This document shows, piece after piece, positions 13,901 through 23,264 of a DNA stretch of 64,000 bases. Origin of the DNA: Protula sp. h YS-2021 (taxonomy: Eukaryota > Annelida > Polychaeta > Sabellida > Serpulidae); contig OX457026.1 in assembly GCA_949752745.1 (NCBI GenBank), forward strand, positions 42,563,239 to 42,627,238, written 5' to 3'. Made by a program: the position numbers and the translations under genes. Each line of letters starts with the position of its first letter. Position 1 is the first letter of the stretch. The notes beneath the pieces are model-generated. The model was not told the origin of the DNA, did not search any database, and saw nothing but the letters and a program-made list of their open reading frames with translations.

Positions 13901-16900
13901 CAAAGAATTTAATAAAGTTTATAATTGAATAGTTTAGCAGTGATAAGTGTTTAATCAAATATTGATAGAATTAATTAGATTTGTGATTCATCAATATTGG
14001 AGAATTAATTAGTCTAGTGTTTTAAAATTTAGAAAATTACTATTTTAAATAAGTGGCAAATACGTATGTATTTCAGTCAATCGGCGTTATAACGGCGTTT
14101 CAATAAGCGTTTCGGCGTTCAGCGTTACGACGTTACGAAGTTAGACGTCAGTGGTTGGCGTTTAATAATTGGCATTAGTGTAATCAATTGCTGTGATTAA
14201 TTTTAATGTCCTTTCAACGTCGCATTGCGTAATAAAGTGCTTAGTATTTAAATCAGACCAAGTCTTTAACTCCGATTTAACTATTGCCATATTTATTTGT
14301 CATCTGAATTTGGCGTTGTTAATAGTTCAGTATTGCCGTATAAATGTGTCATCACAGACATTAATTTCTCTCTCGGCGAGAAAATGAATAAATTTCTGTT
14401 CACGTACAGAAACACGCCACATACAACCACTGGGGAAACCCCGGGTTTTCTTATGTTTAATCGCAGACTGAGAACGCGATTTGACTTACTCAACCCAACC
14501 GTCGCTGAAAGAACAAGTCGATAAGATGAACAACCAATCACCGAAAAACCACTGCGCCAATTGGAAGAGGGACAGCGCGTTTTAATTAAAGACTTTTCAA
14601 GCAACAGAAATGCCCAATGGCAGGCAGCCACGGTCGTAAGGAGAGACGGGCTACTAAATTATAAAACACAAACCGACAGTGGCCTGATATTAAGACGCCA
14701 TGCAGACCAAATGCAGAGTACCAGTCAAAACATGATAACGGAAACACCAGGTGACAGTATAACCGAAACCCAAGAGCCAGATTCCAAAACCAGTATAATG
14801 CCAAATTTGCCACCCTCTCCAAAAAGCAATCAGCAGATTATCAGCTCTCCAAGAATAACAACAACAACTGAACCAAGAAGATCGACAAGAATAAAACCAG
14901 CAACCCAGTTATACGGAGAAAGCATCCCGTGGCAATCACTTAACTAGACCGAATTTCGCTACACGTAGCGAAATGACACCCACTTGCAATGGTACAATCT
15001 ATCTGGTCAAAGACACATTTTTCAGTCTTTCCAATTGCCAGCTTCCGAATTATTATCATGAACAAGGACATCGAAGTAAATATAATGTAATCTCAAATAA
15101 TCATATTCCGTTTTCTAACCGTTTTTGAGATAATGGACAACTTTCGGTTTTTGACCTTGACCATGACGGAAGAGGTCAAGATCACCGAGGTACCTCTTAT
15201 ATAACGTCTTTTAGGCCCAGAGGGTCGAAAATAAGCTCAAAATCGCTCTATCGCTGACCGTTTTCGAGATAATGGACAATTTTTCTCTAGCGGATTTCAG
15301 TATACAAAAGTCACATGACTTTGACCTTGACACTGAATGTCGAGATTCCATGCATGATGTTACTGCCTACTGACACCGTACACGTGTTGAAACAAGAATT
15401 TGCGCGCTATTTCCATCAATTTTTCGTGATTGAATAGGTTTTTGAAAAAATATTTTGACCTCAATTTGACCTTGACCTTGAAGGCCAAGGTCAAAAAATT
15501 TTGCGGATTTCACGACAACTCATTATCCTCGATTTCTATCCTCGAGTTTTCTGGAAACCACTTTGAGGTAAAAAAACTTTGACCTCAATTTGACCCTGAC
15601 CTTCAAGGTCAAGGTAAAAAAAATGCGGATTTCACGACATCTCATCACCCTCTATCTCTGTGCCAAGTTTCATCGTCCTACGTCAAATAGCGTAGGAGGA
15701 GTTTTCTGGAAACCTCCGTGACGAAAAAAAAAAAACAAAAAAAAAACAAAAAACAAAAAAAAAAGGAAGGAATAAACGGCCAGAATTCTTTGCAAAGCAT
15801 ACCCATTTGCAAAGTATGTTTGCAAGTGGGAGTAAGAAGTGACAAATGTTTACAAATGACAGTCGAGTTTTAAATGTTTCATATAATCACATAGTTATAC
15901 AACTAGAAAAGGGTGACGAACAAGAGAATGCAATACATATAGTGAATATTGTTAAGGTGCTAGCCCTCCCCCCGTTTATTAACTTGAAACAAAATCATCT
16001 GCGAAAGGTTCCTAAGAAAAAAATGGCACGCAGCTAATGGTTTTGTGCGATGCACTTGTTATCTACACGCGTGCATTTTACAATGTTTACAGTGACCTCT
16101 AAAGAAACAGCTGGCATCAGGATCACACCGATGCTACAACTGCATTAACTGTTAACACAAAAACAATAGTTTGATAAAATGAAAATTAATTTGTTAATAC
16201 TTAATTAATTTTAATTATTTCCTGGGGAGAACTGTAATGTATTGAGACGGCCCCCATCCTTCCCTTTCCAGACTTGATCACACCTCACTAGTCGGTAATA
16301 GAATTTAGTGACAAACGGATGCGTTTCTTTTATTTAATCTTGAACCCACATACATTACAATTATATTTTGATATCAAAATATAATTCTTTTCTTATAGAT
16401 AAACTTCAGAAGCTAATATCTGTGGATGAAATAATGACTGGTCCCTATATGCAGAATCTTTCTTTTCATTTTGTGCTACACATAAATGAAGCATTTCTCG
16501 TGATGAACTTTGTGTTGTTATTATTATAGCTAACTTTCGGTTTTTAACCTTGACCGTGACCCAGAAGGTCAAGGTCACCGATGTACCTCTTATGCAACGT
16601 GTTTAGGCCCAAAGGGTCGAAAATGAGCTCAAAATCGCTCTATTTATAACCATTTTCGAGAAAGGTCGAACTATCGTTAACGACACATGAAGCCACGTGA
16701 CCTTTGACCTTTACCCCAAGGTCAAGATTCAGAATGAAAGTTTACCCCTACTGAGTACGTTTTATGTGTTGAAACCTGGATTTGAGCACGTTTATGGCTA
16801 ATTTCATGATTAATAGGCGTTTCAAAAAATATTTCACTCTGAATCTGAGGTCAAAAATATTTGCGGTTTCTATAAGTGATGATTGTCTATAAGTGTAGCA

Positions 16901-17548
16901 AATATAAAGCTCCGCTGACTCAGACTCTAGGAGGAGTCTTCTGGAAACCATGTTATGAAAAAAAACTTTGACCTCAATTTGATCTTGACCTTTGGGTTCA
17001 AAAAAATTTTGCGGATTCACCGAGACCTCGTCACCCCCTACACGCCTGCCAAATTTCATGTCCCTCTGTCAAAAACTATAGCAGAAGTTTTCTGGAAACC
17101 ATACAAACAGAAAAAAGAGAAGAAAAACTACAAACTTATATCCAGTTGCAAACGAAGTTTGCAGGAGGGAATTAAACGTTTTCCAAAAAGTAAAGGCGTG
17201 TAAAGGTCAATCTTTGCTCAACTCCATCCCCCCGTTCCCACCTAAATTAAGAGGCTGGAGCTGCCAATTCCACATCACAACAGCGAATGTTTTAAGAAAG
17301 CCGTGCCTGTGTGAAAAACTAACCTTAAAGATATAAAGTCGCCTGTGTCCGTCAACAGCAAAATATTTATCTTTCAATTCATCATCCTCGTTATGTTGCA
17401 TGACTTCTACTGCTGCTATGGACGAGACTGTTATCTCACGCTTTAGTAAGGCCTCAAACGTCTGAAGAACACGATCAGTAGTTCCATGTCTGAACGTGCT
17501 TCTCAGACTTTTTTGGCTGTAGTAAATTTCACTCGGTCTCAATTCCAT
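1729..17548 (-). CDS. two-exon ParB/sulfiredoxin-like small protein
   Basis: Exon 1 is 17548-17324 (75 codons) and exon 2 is 1920-1729 (63 codons plus TGA), giving 138 residues. The donor TTTAAG/GTTAGT and the acceptor CACTGCAG/GCA join in phase 0. The ATG at 17548 follows an in-frame TGA nine bases upstream, so the start is well bounded. Seen: LRPSEIYYSQKSL near the N-terminus, then VEVM, then YFAVDGHRRLYIFKALE across the splice junction, then IKVIFL. The order strand, (Y/F)x(V/S)DGHRRL, helix, strand is that of ParB/sulfiredoxin-fold proteins. From memory, invertebrate genomes hold an uncharacterised family with LxPSxIxxSQ and DNRRLWVF motifs that fits. Sulfiredoxin's catalytic Cys is absent (DGHRR instead of GGCHR), so I do not assign that activity. 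The 15.4-kb intron is filled by AT-rich repeats and nested LTR elements. The function is unknown. Confidence 0.7.
1985..2012. repeat. partial duplicate of the exon 2 acceptor
   Basis: The stretch CATTTTCAAGTGCCTG(C/G)AG followed by TGTGAAAA occurs at 1909-1935 and again at 1987-2012. On the minus strand the second copy gives CACACTCCAG/GCACTTGAAAATG, a decoy acceptor plus the first 13 exon bases, after which the similarity stops. Confidence 0.7.
2040..3242. repeat. AT-rich palindromic degenerate array
   Basis: About 1.2 kb consists of degenerate copies of a self-complementary motif: GATATC or AGATCT-like cores joined by AAAATTAATTTTT. The same type of sequence resumes at 16360-16400 on the far side of the Ty3 element, so that element inserted into this array. 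No gene is seen here. Confidence 0.7.
3243..3371 (+). repeat. Ty3 element 5' LTR (129 bp)
   Basis: It begins TGTAATGTATTGAG and ends ACATTACA, with TG...CA termini. It differs from the 3' LTR by about eight substitutions and one 2-base indel. It is very short for an LTR of this superfamily. Confidence 0.9.
3390..4141 (+). pseudogene. Ty3 gag remnant with zinc knuckles
   Basis: The translation has a gag-like capsid region, with an in-frame stop near 3496 and a frameshift near 3640. The open part then runs to 4141. Near its end are a knuckle CIRCNGDHDQRSC and a second CRHCGKIGHIEQ, where the last Cys is not seen. The family packages element RNA into particles in the cytoplasm. This copy cannot make a full product. 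Confidence 0.8.
4130..5381 (+). pseudogene. Ty3 protease/RT/RNase H remnant
   Basis: The open frame carries the aspartic protease motif IDTGSA (about 4313-4330), followed only a few residues later by the RT motif SPIVTVVKKSGDIRICADYK. The rest of the protease and the first part of RT, normally over 100 residues, are missing. The RT palm motif A is kept (KLDVRQAY), but the catalytic YxDD site reads IIDG, losing one Asp. RNase H begins VQCDAGPNG and is frameshifted near 5290. Confidence 0.85.
5390..6278 (+). pseudogene. Ty3 RNase H end and integrase 5' part
   Basis: A frame at 5400-5693 matches the end of RNase H (HYTIAHRSARDHMSCDSLS). Next comes the integrase zinc domain (HDGH ... CREC; the last Cys is replaced), then the catalytic-core start DRVHLDFAGPF with several frame changes. 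It is cut by the BEL insertion at 6279 after an AMKD segment that resumes at 14357. Confidence 0.8.
6279..7335 (+). repeat. BEL 5' LTR
   Basis: It has TG...CA termini (TGTAACGGTC ... TGTCATCACA). Visible signals are TATAAAT at 6609-6615 and AATAAA at 6892-6897, which would bracket an R region. A 20-bp segment (core ACCTGAAAGAGGGT) occurs twice at 6674 and 6719. Confidence 0.92.
6609..6897 (+). promoter_or_regulatory. BEL LTR TATA box and polyadenylation signal
   Basis: TATAAAT at 6609 and AATAAA at 6892 are the expected spacing for promoter and poly-A signal of an LTR. Both are conserved in the 3' LTR. No start site can be fixed from sequence alone. Confidence 0.45.
7510..8905 (+). pseudogene. 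BEL gag region (coiled coil, DUF1759-like)
   Basis: The N-terminal frame 7510-7722 shifts near 7700. A stop occurs near 7830, then a long Glu/Arg/Lys-rich coiled coil (about 7880-8040). The DUF1759-type segment follows: LRKPTFDFEKFDGNP, then EKIALLEQYTTGEA and LEKHYGN. A TAA at about 8574 interrupts the frame, which continues in register to about 8900. DUF1759 is the usual capsid-like part of BEL gag. Confidence 0.85.
8912..9998 (+). pseudogene. BEL zinc knuckles and aspartic protease
   Basis: In a new frame, there are knuckles CLYCKKDNHALAGC and CFVCLKQGHIAKKC and a third Cys pair CKKC. The protease follows with AFLDSGSSVGFI, the DSG form typical of this clade. The frame breaks at 9457 and again near 9560. 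The 9567-9998 part (ADIGLLLGNNIPDII) corresponds to the end of the protease domain. Confidence 0.87.
10016..10885 (+). pseudogene. BEL reverse transcriptase domain
   Basis: RT motifs are intact: IRVVFDCAAKFNGRSLND, then MADIESMFHRVPV and FYVDDCI with both catalytic Asp residues (YVDD at about 10555). The frame ends at 10885 by a frameshift, and the next part is read in other frames from about 10774 and 10949. In the family this enzyme copies element RNA within cytoplasmic particles. Confidence 0.9.
10774..12097 (+). pseudogene. BEL RNase H-like / Peptidase_A17 region
   Basis: After a frame change, the segment YYPLGLACPFILPAKVLLQE connects RT to the RNase H-like domain. That domain has FCDASEKAYAVVTYLR, then RLELIACTPGVRLAK and YFWTDSMSVLKYI, with Asp residues in the expected places. 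It ends at a stop at 12097, before the integrase zinc domain (GHLGKNTI ... CVVC). Confidence 0.87.
12161..13189 (+). pseudogene. BEL integrase with DUF5641-like C-terminus
   Basis: The 342-codon open frame has the DDE residues in RCGVDYMGP, KSDNGTNFVG and FAGVWERLIK. The C-terminal part (VGDLVLLVDNSPRNSWRLGR) is of DUF5641 type. The frame is undamaged on its own but lacks the upstream polyprotein in frame, so I call the copy a pseudogene. It ends about 110 bases before the 3' LTR. Confidence 0.9.
13299..14356 (+). repeat. BEL 3' LTR
   Basis: This is the near-identical partner of the 5' LTR. Differences include a small insertion in the GACGTCAGTGG stretch and a 2-base deletion near 14321. It is followed by the GACAT target copy and resumed Ty3 integrase. 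Confidence 0.92.
14357..14946 (+). pseudogene. Ty3 integrase 3' part (after BEL insertion)
   Basis: The sequence resumes the interrupted integrase: FLFTYRNTPHTTTG, then the C-terminal region EEGQRVLIKDF and a Ser/Thr/Pro-rich tail ending in TAG at 14944-14946. There is one stop near 14522. Continuity of the reading frame across 6278/14357 shows that the Ty3 copy was there first. Confidence 0.85.
14944..15835 (+). repeat. hairpin-bracketed dispersed repeat, copy A
   Basis: It begins CTAGACC, then a hairpin TTTCGCTA...TAGCGAAA (14953-14972), then CACTTGCAA. The body holds many TGACCTTGACC / GGTCAAGGTCA stretches and an A-rich tract (15725-15765). It ends with TTTGCAA repeats and TTGCAAGTGGGAGT, the inverse of the CACTTGCAA at the start. 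No protein is coded. It sits in the 3' end of the Ty3 element, directly at its last stop codon. Confidence 0.65.
16233..16359 (+). repeat. Ty3 element 3' LTR (127 bp)
   Basis: This is the second copy of the 129-bp LTR, preceded by the polypurine tract at about 16222-16232 and followed directly by the ATTAT target duplication. Confidence 0.9.
16513..17190 (+). repeat. dispersed repeat, copy B (same body as copy A)
   Basis: The stretch from 16527 (CTTTCGGTTTTTAACC) matches 15141 onward: the Leu-codon-free CTTGACCGTGACC region, TACCTCTTATG, TTTAGGCCCAAAGGGTCGAAA. It ends with hairpin TTGCAAACGAAGTTTGCA near 17145. The middle has diverged. It lies between the Ty3 insertion and exon 1 of the two-exon gene. 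Confidence 0.65.
17324..17548 (-). CDS. ParB/sulfiredoxin-like gene, exon 1
   Basis: The 75 codons run from the ATG to LYIFK, followed by GTTAGT. They contain the LRPSEIYYSQ motif at residues 3-12, and KYFAVDGHRR at residues 61-70 near the end. Only the last strand and C-terminal tail of the fold are missing, and exon 2 supplies these. Confidence 0.72.
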
Positions 17549-17989
17549 GGAAGCTCAATGGCAAATGTGGATTTGCTAAAATTTATACACTGCTGTCCCT
17601 GTCACTGTTTAATAGGTGGGATTGATCTGGTAACCAACGACTCGTCAATGTGCCCGGAAACATGCGGGTTTTGGCGCTAGTCTGATTATTACGTAAGTGT
17701 TAATATTAACTCAAATGAAAGTCCCATGACTATCATTTTTTATTTCGGTTTCGTTTTCGGACCATTTTCAGTGAATTTGATAAGTGTGAACTCAAACAGG
17801 CTGAGCACATTTAAAGGACATATTCTACACCCCAAGGACTTTTTGGCTGCCTTTCACCATGTTGTGATCGTTACTGTTATAGTAAAATGGCGATAGAAAA
17901 AAATATGCCCACTTACTCGATAGCCAACACCCCAAAAAACAGGATAAAAAAGTCCATGTCTGGACTTTCGCTTTAAATGTCACTGTAAA
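17549..17989. other. upstream flank of the two-exon gene
   Basis: The region lies 5' of the ATG at 17548. I see no TATA box or upstream exon that I can support and no repeat. If the gene is real, its promoter and 5' UTR are here or just beyond. Confidence 0.3.
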
Positions 17990-18475
17990 TCAGCGGTAAA
18001 ATGTATCAGAGTACCTCAAACTCACAAATAACTCTTCTACTGTGAACTATTTCAGAGTGACTCAAGAGCAAGACCTCATAAATCATTCTTCTACCGTGAA
18101 CTGTTTTAGAGTGACTCAAAAGCATGACTCACAAATCACTCTTCCACTGTGAACTGTTTCAGAGTGACTCAAGAGCAAGGCCTAACAAATCACTCTTCTA
18201 CCGTGAACTGTTTTAGAGTGACTCAAAAGCATGACTCATAAATCACTCTTCCACTGTGAACTGTTTCAGAGTGACTCAAGAGCAAGACCTCACAAATCAC
18301 TCTTCTACCGTGAACTGTTTTAGAGTGACTCAAAAGCATGACTCATAAATCACTCTTCCACTGTGAACTGTTTCAGAGTGACTCAAGAGCAAGACCTCAC
18401 AAATCACTCTTCTACTGTGAATTGTTTTAGAGTGACTCAGAAGCATGACCTCACAAATCACTCTTTTGAAAGCAA
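17990..18475. repeat. dimeric 53/54-bp satellite array
   Basis: About nine units alternate between two types. Type A has AAGAGCAAGACCTCA and TTCTACCGTGAACTG. Type B has AAAAGCATGACTCA and TTCCACTGTGAACTG. The dimer period is about 107 bp (unit starts at 18059, 18113, 18165, 18220, 18273). Confidence 0.85.
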
Positions 18476-20560
18476 AATCTGTCGAAGACATTCAAGAGCA
18501 CTCAAACCGTATTTTCGTTAATTGTTAAACTTTGAGATAGCGGACTATTTTTAAAGTTTGATTTCAGAGTTAAATAACACCACAAAAGTTTGCACCCTGT
18601 ACATGTGACAACGCGTGACAATCGTTGACTGCCAATCGACAGCAAAAAAAACGTGTCGCCCGGCTCTTGATTAGTCAACAGTTAGAAACACAAACACAAA
18701 ACATTCATGTGAATAAAAAAAGATTGAGTAAAATAAACAACATATCGAACGGCAAATCCCAAGTTTTCACGAGTCTAGCTGAAGAACGAGGACTGGGGGG
18801 GGGGGGGGGGCACGTTACCAATTGTGCTGTTTGCTAAAACAACAGTTATTCAAGGTGTAACTTGACCGATTTCGTCAGAGAGTAGCATAATTTACACTTG
18901 GGAGCGAAAAATCATTTACCTGAAATTTTAAAAAAATATAGGGCTTTGCTATAAATAATGTCACCATGGCAGTTGCATGACCAAATAGGTGAAAATAAAA
19001 AAAATGAAAAAGCATTTTTTCCCTTACCTTGACTTCAGCGTGAAATTTTCAGTCTACAGTGTAAAAACATTAAAATGCCCTGTTTGACACAAATGTAGCG
19101 ATAATTAATCCAAACTGCTCATATTCTTTATAAACGTTTTCTAGGTCGTTAACATTTATACAAATTAAAACTTTAATCCGATTGATAAACCAGGCCAATA
19201 AACTAAACCTGAAGGGTGGGGGGGGGGCACTGTTAGTCTTCAAACTGATTCGAAAACGCCACTGCTTAAAGAACGACTTGTTTGAAAGGAAATTATGGAA
19301 AAAAATAACCTTGAATTTGGTAATTCGAAAAGTTCGTTGATATTGATATCTCAGAAATGGTGTTGTAGTTAAACATATTCAAACATTTCTGAACATAGGC
19401 AAAAAAGATGAGGGAGATGGAGGTGGTTAAAAGTGGATGAGAAAATGTAATACAGCAGATTAGGAGGGCTATAACGGGATTTCAAAATTATAACAGAGAA
19501 ACTAAGCAACCAGCTTTATATGTTTTCGACACTTCTACCTTTAAAACTGATGTTAAAGCACATAATCGCCAGTACACAGAACCAGTCTTTTTATCTATTC
19601 TTACCCTGCTGTCCAATAGCTCGCATTGAGTTTTCTCACCTTGTGAAAAACGCCACACACAACAAACACTGGCTGCTTACGTAAAAGCTCGCTGTCCACT
19701 CTCCCACTAGCATGGGTCACTCATGCTCTCGCCTCCAAATTTCACACAGCACCAGAATGGATACCCATCGACACTCATATGAAATTTCGAATTTCTATAT
19801 TCGAGCTATTTTGGCGCGTTGTTCGGGAACGATTTGCAGAGAAAAAAAAGAAGAAAGTTCACTTCAGTATGAACTTAGTTACATGAGAAAAGTGAAACTT
19901 TGTCAAAAGATGAAATGCATAACTTATTTAATACCTCAGTACATGAGTCTAACGACCAGCAGATCACTTTTTACTTTTAAGCTAAAGCTCTGTTCTATAT
20001 CTGAAACCCACACATCTAAACAGCAAAAACAGCGAGGTTCAATAGCTAAGGTGTTATCTGATTAGCAGAAGCGTTTTCTTTTGGTGTCGTATTTTAAAGA
20101 GTGGCATTGTGACATTGCGACGATTATGACATGCTGGGTCAAACAGTTTATTGATTGGAACAAGATCTCCTCTATCTGTCGTCGGCAGCCAGACGTTGTT
20201 TCGAATTCCATAATCAACCAAGAGCCGACGTTGATCCGATATCAGGTGTGACGTCCATCAAACGTTGTTGGAACATCACAATGTTCACTGAAAATTATAA
20301 AATTGTTACAACGTCGTAAGCATTGATCTGAAGCAACAGCGCAGCAATCTTGTAAAAAATCTTGCCAAAAAATGGGCCGTTACCTCTTCGCAATATAAAA
20401 GGGTTTAATTTTCTGGCCCAATGTTTTGTCGAATGAAGGTAAAAATTAGAAAATGGTAAGATAAAATAAAAAAACAGAAGAAAGAAGTATGGGACTCCGA
20501 ATTTTGAAAAGAATTTAAACCACTTTAGACAGTAAAATAAATTCAAGGTCAAAGTTAAAA
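18476..20560. other. no gene recognised; G-tract
   Basis: I see no supportable exon. Features are a G tract at 18795-18810, a second one at 19218-19226, and AT-rich unique sequence. Confidence 0.4.
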
Positions 20561-20775
20561 ATACAAATATCTCGAAAACGGTTGGAGATTCTAAGCAAAT
20601 TTTCGACCTAAAGGGTTTTAGACATTAACATAAAAGGGTTTCTCAGCGAGCGCGACCCGGTCGGGTGACGATCGACGTCGAAACCGGAAGTTGGTCAATA
20701 TCTCGAAAACGGTTAGAGATAGAGCGCTTCTGAGCGAATTTTCGATCCTTCGGGTTTAAAACACTTTCAAATTCT
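20545..20775. repeat. dispersed repeat with duplicated TCTCGAAAACGGTT
   Basis: ATCTCGAAAACGGTT followed by GAGAT occurs at 20570 and 20699 within the block. The ATTTTCGA(C/T)CC...GGGTTT pieces resemble the GGGTCGAAAAT blocks of copies A and B on the other strand, so this is probably a related fragment. Confidence 0.5.
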
Positions 20776-21452
20776 TTTTTTTTTTTATTAATAAGCTTTT
20801 AATAATACGGTTAGTGTAAGCTGCATGATTCTGTATTTTGTCTTAAGTTTCCCAATGTACCCCAAAATACCATGTGAGACAATTGTGCTTGCGCAATTAG
20901 CTTCTAGTTTCAATTGCGAGTACAAGTCATCCATTTTGCAGTCTTGTTAAGTACATCGGCTACTGACATGGTGAACTGGAAACTCACTAGCGAAACTCAC
21001 AACACTATGTATTGCCAAATGGTGCTAGCATCGCAACAAAATACACCAAAGGCTGCTTGTTAGCATGTCATTGAGACAAAACCTTGTGAATCTTGTTGAC
21101 TATTTTTTTTTCACAATGACTCATAACGCAATAATTCTTTTGGGACTTTCAGTTTCCATTGTAAACCACTGCCATATTTCAAGTACAAAAATAAACAGCG
21201 TTAAACAAAACTGCTTACTTTTCTTTTATGCGAAGACCATCATGGAATAGGGGGGGGGGGGAGGACTTAAGACAGGAACAGAAGTACGGATTAGCTGTTG
21301 AAATCCATGTTGACGAGAAATGAGGACATTGAACAGTCAATGTTATTTAACACGTTCTGGTTCAGATCTCAGATCTGTCAGGCGCATAATTCAGGAGCGA
21401 TTCACAACAACTAAGAGTTGGTCGCCCATTTGCTGCAACATTAAGTGTCACT

Positions 21453-23264
21453 CTTGTTTATTATTTATAATTTGTGCCGATGTGGTGGGCGATAAAATCC
21501 GTAACAACGCAGATAATACAGGCATTGGGATTGGTACTAAAGTCAACAAGCTAAAACAAGCTAAAATGTCAGGTTTAAAATTGAACACCGACAAGTCTGC
21601 CTTGATATTTTTAGGTCCTCGGAGAGAAAAAACGAAATTGTTCATAACATGTCTGTCGAAAGAGACTCGTTCAACATGTTAGGCATACAAATTGGAAGAA
21701 ACAACAAAGAAAGGCATCTCATTAACTTTGAAACAAGGTCAGAAAAAATGTCTAAAATTTTAAACATATGGTCTCAAAGGGATCTAAGTATTATGGGAAA
21801 ATTTACAATTTCAAAAACCTTCGGCATCTCTAATCTTATCTATCCAATGTCAACCACAGAAATTGAAGGTAATTGTGAGCAGAAAATGCAAAAGGTACTA
21901 AGCAACTTTATTTGGAACAACAAACCACCAAAAGTAAAGCATAGTGCTCTAATAGCCGATTATGATGAAGGTAGTCTTAAAAGCCTTGATGTAAAATGTC
22001 AGTTAAAGGCTTGGAGAATGCAATGGATATGGAGGATAATAGGGGAGAGGGCTCGAACCACTGTGCCAAAGAGGCTTTTATGCCTTTTGGAGGGCTAAAA
22101 TTTTTGCTCAGATGTGACTATGAGATCTCATGTTTACCATATATTCCCTCATGCTATAGGAGAATGTTAGATTTTGCGAAAGACGTTATGATTTCTCTTG
22201 AATTGGAAAAGATTGTGTGGAACAATAAAAAAATTCTAGTTCAAGGTAAAAGCCTATTTTAAGGGACTGGTTTGTTAAGGGGGTTGTTTTTATCCAAGAT
22301 CTTATCAAAACAGATGGAACTTTCTTATCATTTACAGAGTTTACAAATTGTTTCCACGTCAGAACAAATTTTTTTAGATACTTAGGGTTATTTTGGCTAT
22401 TTAACACTCTGGGTAGGTGCAAGATGTCAAAAATACTCCTAGACCATCCATGGATTTCAAAAGTAATGTGTTCAGGTTCGTAAGTGGGAAAATTCGACAT
22501 TTCAATGGCAAAAAGTCGAATGTTCTATAATGAATTTTTGTTCCTTAAGTCATCTGCACCAGCCTCGGTGAGAATGTGGTTTGCTGAAGAAAATACATTA
22601 GAAGAAACAATTTATCACAGCCTGCCCCTGAGTGGGGAAAGTATAAGAGAGCCGAAGGTATTATCATTCCAATTCAAAGTAATACACAATATCGTCAATA
22701 CGGGGACTAATTTAAACAAGTGGAGAATAAAGGACAATGATTTATGCGAATTTTGTGATACCGATTTGAGAGTTAGATTGGTTATGCATTGATTGAATGT
22801 CCTGTCACGCAAATGTTCACCAAAGAGTTATTTAATATTGTAGATCCTACGAATGTAATATTTCAAAATTCAAATAGAGCAGAATTTCTTTTCGGTTCCG
22901 AAAATCCGGCAGTAAATATGATCCTATTGCTCACAAAAAATATGTTTTGTCATATCAGAACATACAAGAAAAAACTTTCATTGTATTCTCTACTTAACGA
23001 AATATTTAAAAGAATAGTAGTTGATAAAAAACAATGTCGGCAGAGAGATTCCCAAAAAAATATTACCAATTTGAAAACTTAGTTACACAATGTGTAGAAT
23101 TACTTGTGAACATTGGTTAAATTGTGCAAAACCCAGGTGGCGGAATGAGAACAAATTAATGTTATTTGTGTATATGTAGTGACGTTCCGTTCTGATTGTA
23201 TGCATGCATTTGTTGTGTCCTGTAATTAAGAAAATAAGACTATTATTAAAAAAAAAAAAAAAAC
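21453..23264 (+). mobile_element. 5'-truncated LINE (L1/Tx1-like), decayed
   Basis: An 11-bp duplication TAAGTGTCACT flanks it (21442-21452 and 23265-23275), and a poly-A tract ends it (23248-23263). This is target-primed integration of a truncated copy of 1.8 kb. Conceptual translation shows the end of RT (NADNTG where YADDT is usual; GLKLNTDKS). Then come the conserved post-RT motifs ILNIWSQRDLSIMGKFTISK, FIWNNKPPKVKHSAL and IVWNNKKILVQGKS. At least four frame changes occur. The L1/Tx1 assignment rests on those post-RT motifs. Confidence 0.85.

Larger units (their letters stand above)
6279..14356 (+). mobile_element. BEL/Pao LTR retrotransposon nested in Ty3 integrase
   Basis: The LTRs 6279-7335 and 13299-14356 differ at about 17 sites over 1.06 kb (about 98.4% identity by eye). 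Flanking 5-mers are GACAG (6274-6278) and GACAT (14357-14361), a target duplication with one mismatch. A purine-rich AAAAGGGAGCCGGAA precedes the 3' LTR. Internal order: coiled-coil gag, DUF1759-like region, zinc knuckles, aspartic protease (DUF1758 type), RT with YVDD, Peptidase_A17/RNase H-like region, integrase with DUF5641-like tail. This order and the protein family signatures define BEL/Pao. Several stops and frameshifts break the coding. Confidence 0.95.
3243..16359 (+). mobile_element. Ty3/Gypsy-type LTR retrotransposon, inactivated, carrying a nested BEL element
   Basis: The short LTRs at 3243-3371 and 16233-16359 are about 93% identical by eye. The element is flanked by a perfect 5-bp duplication ATTAT (3238-3242 and 16360-16364). 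A primer-binding site starts at 3374 (TGGCGAGGATG), two bases after the LTR. A purine-rich CTGGGGAGAAC precedes the 3' LTR. Domain order is gag with zinc knuckles, protease, RT, RNase H, integrase. Coding is broken by stops, frameshifts, a protease-RT internal deletion and the BEL insertion at 6279. Removing that insertion leaves about 5.0 kb. Confidence 0.93.
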
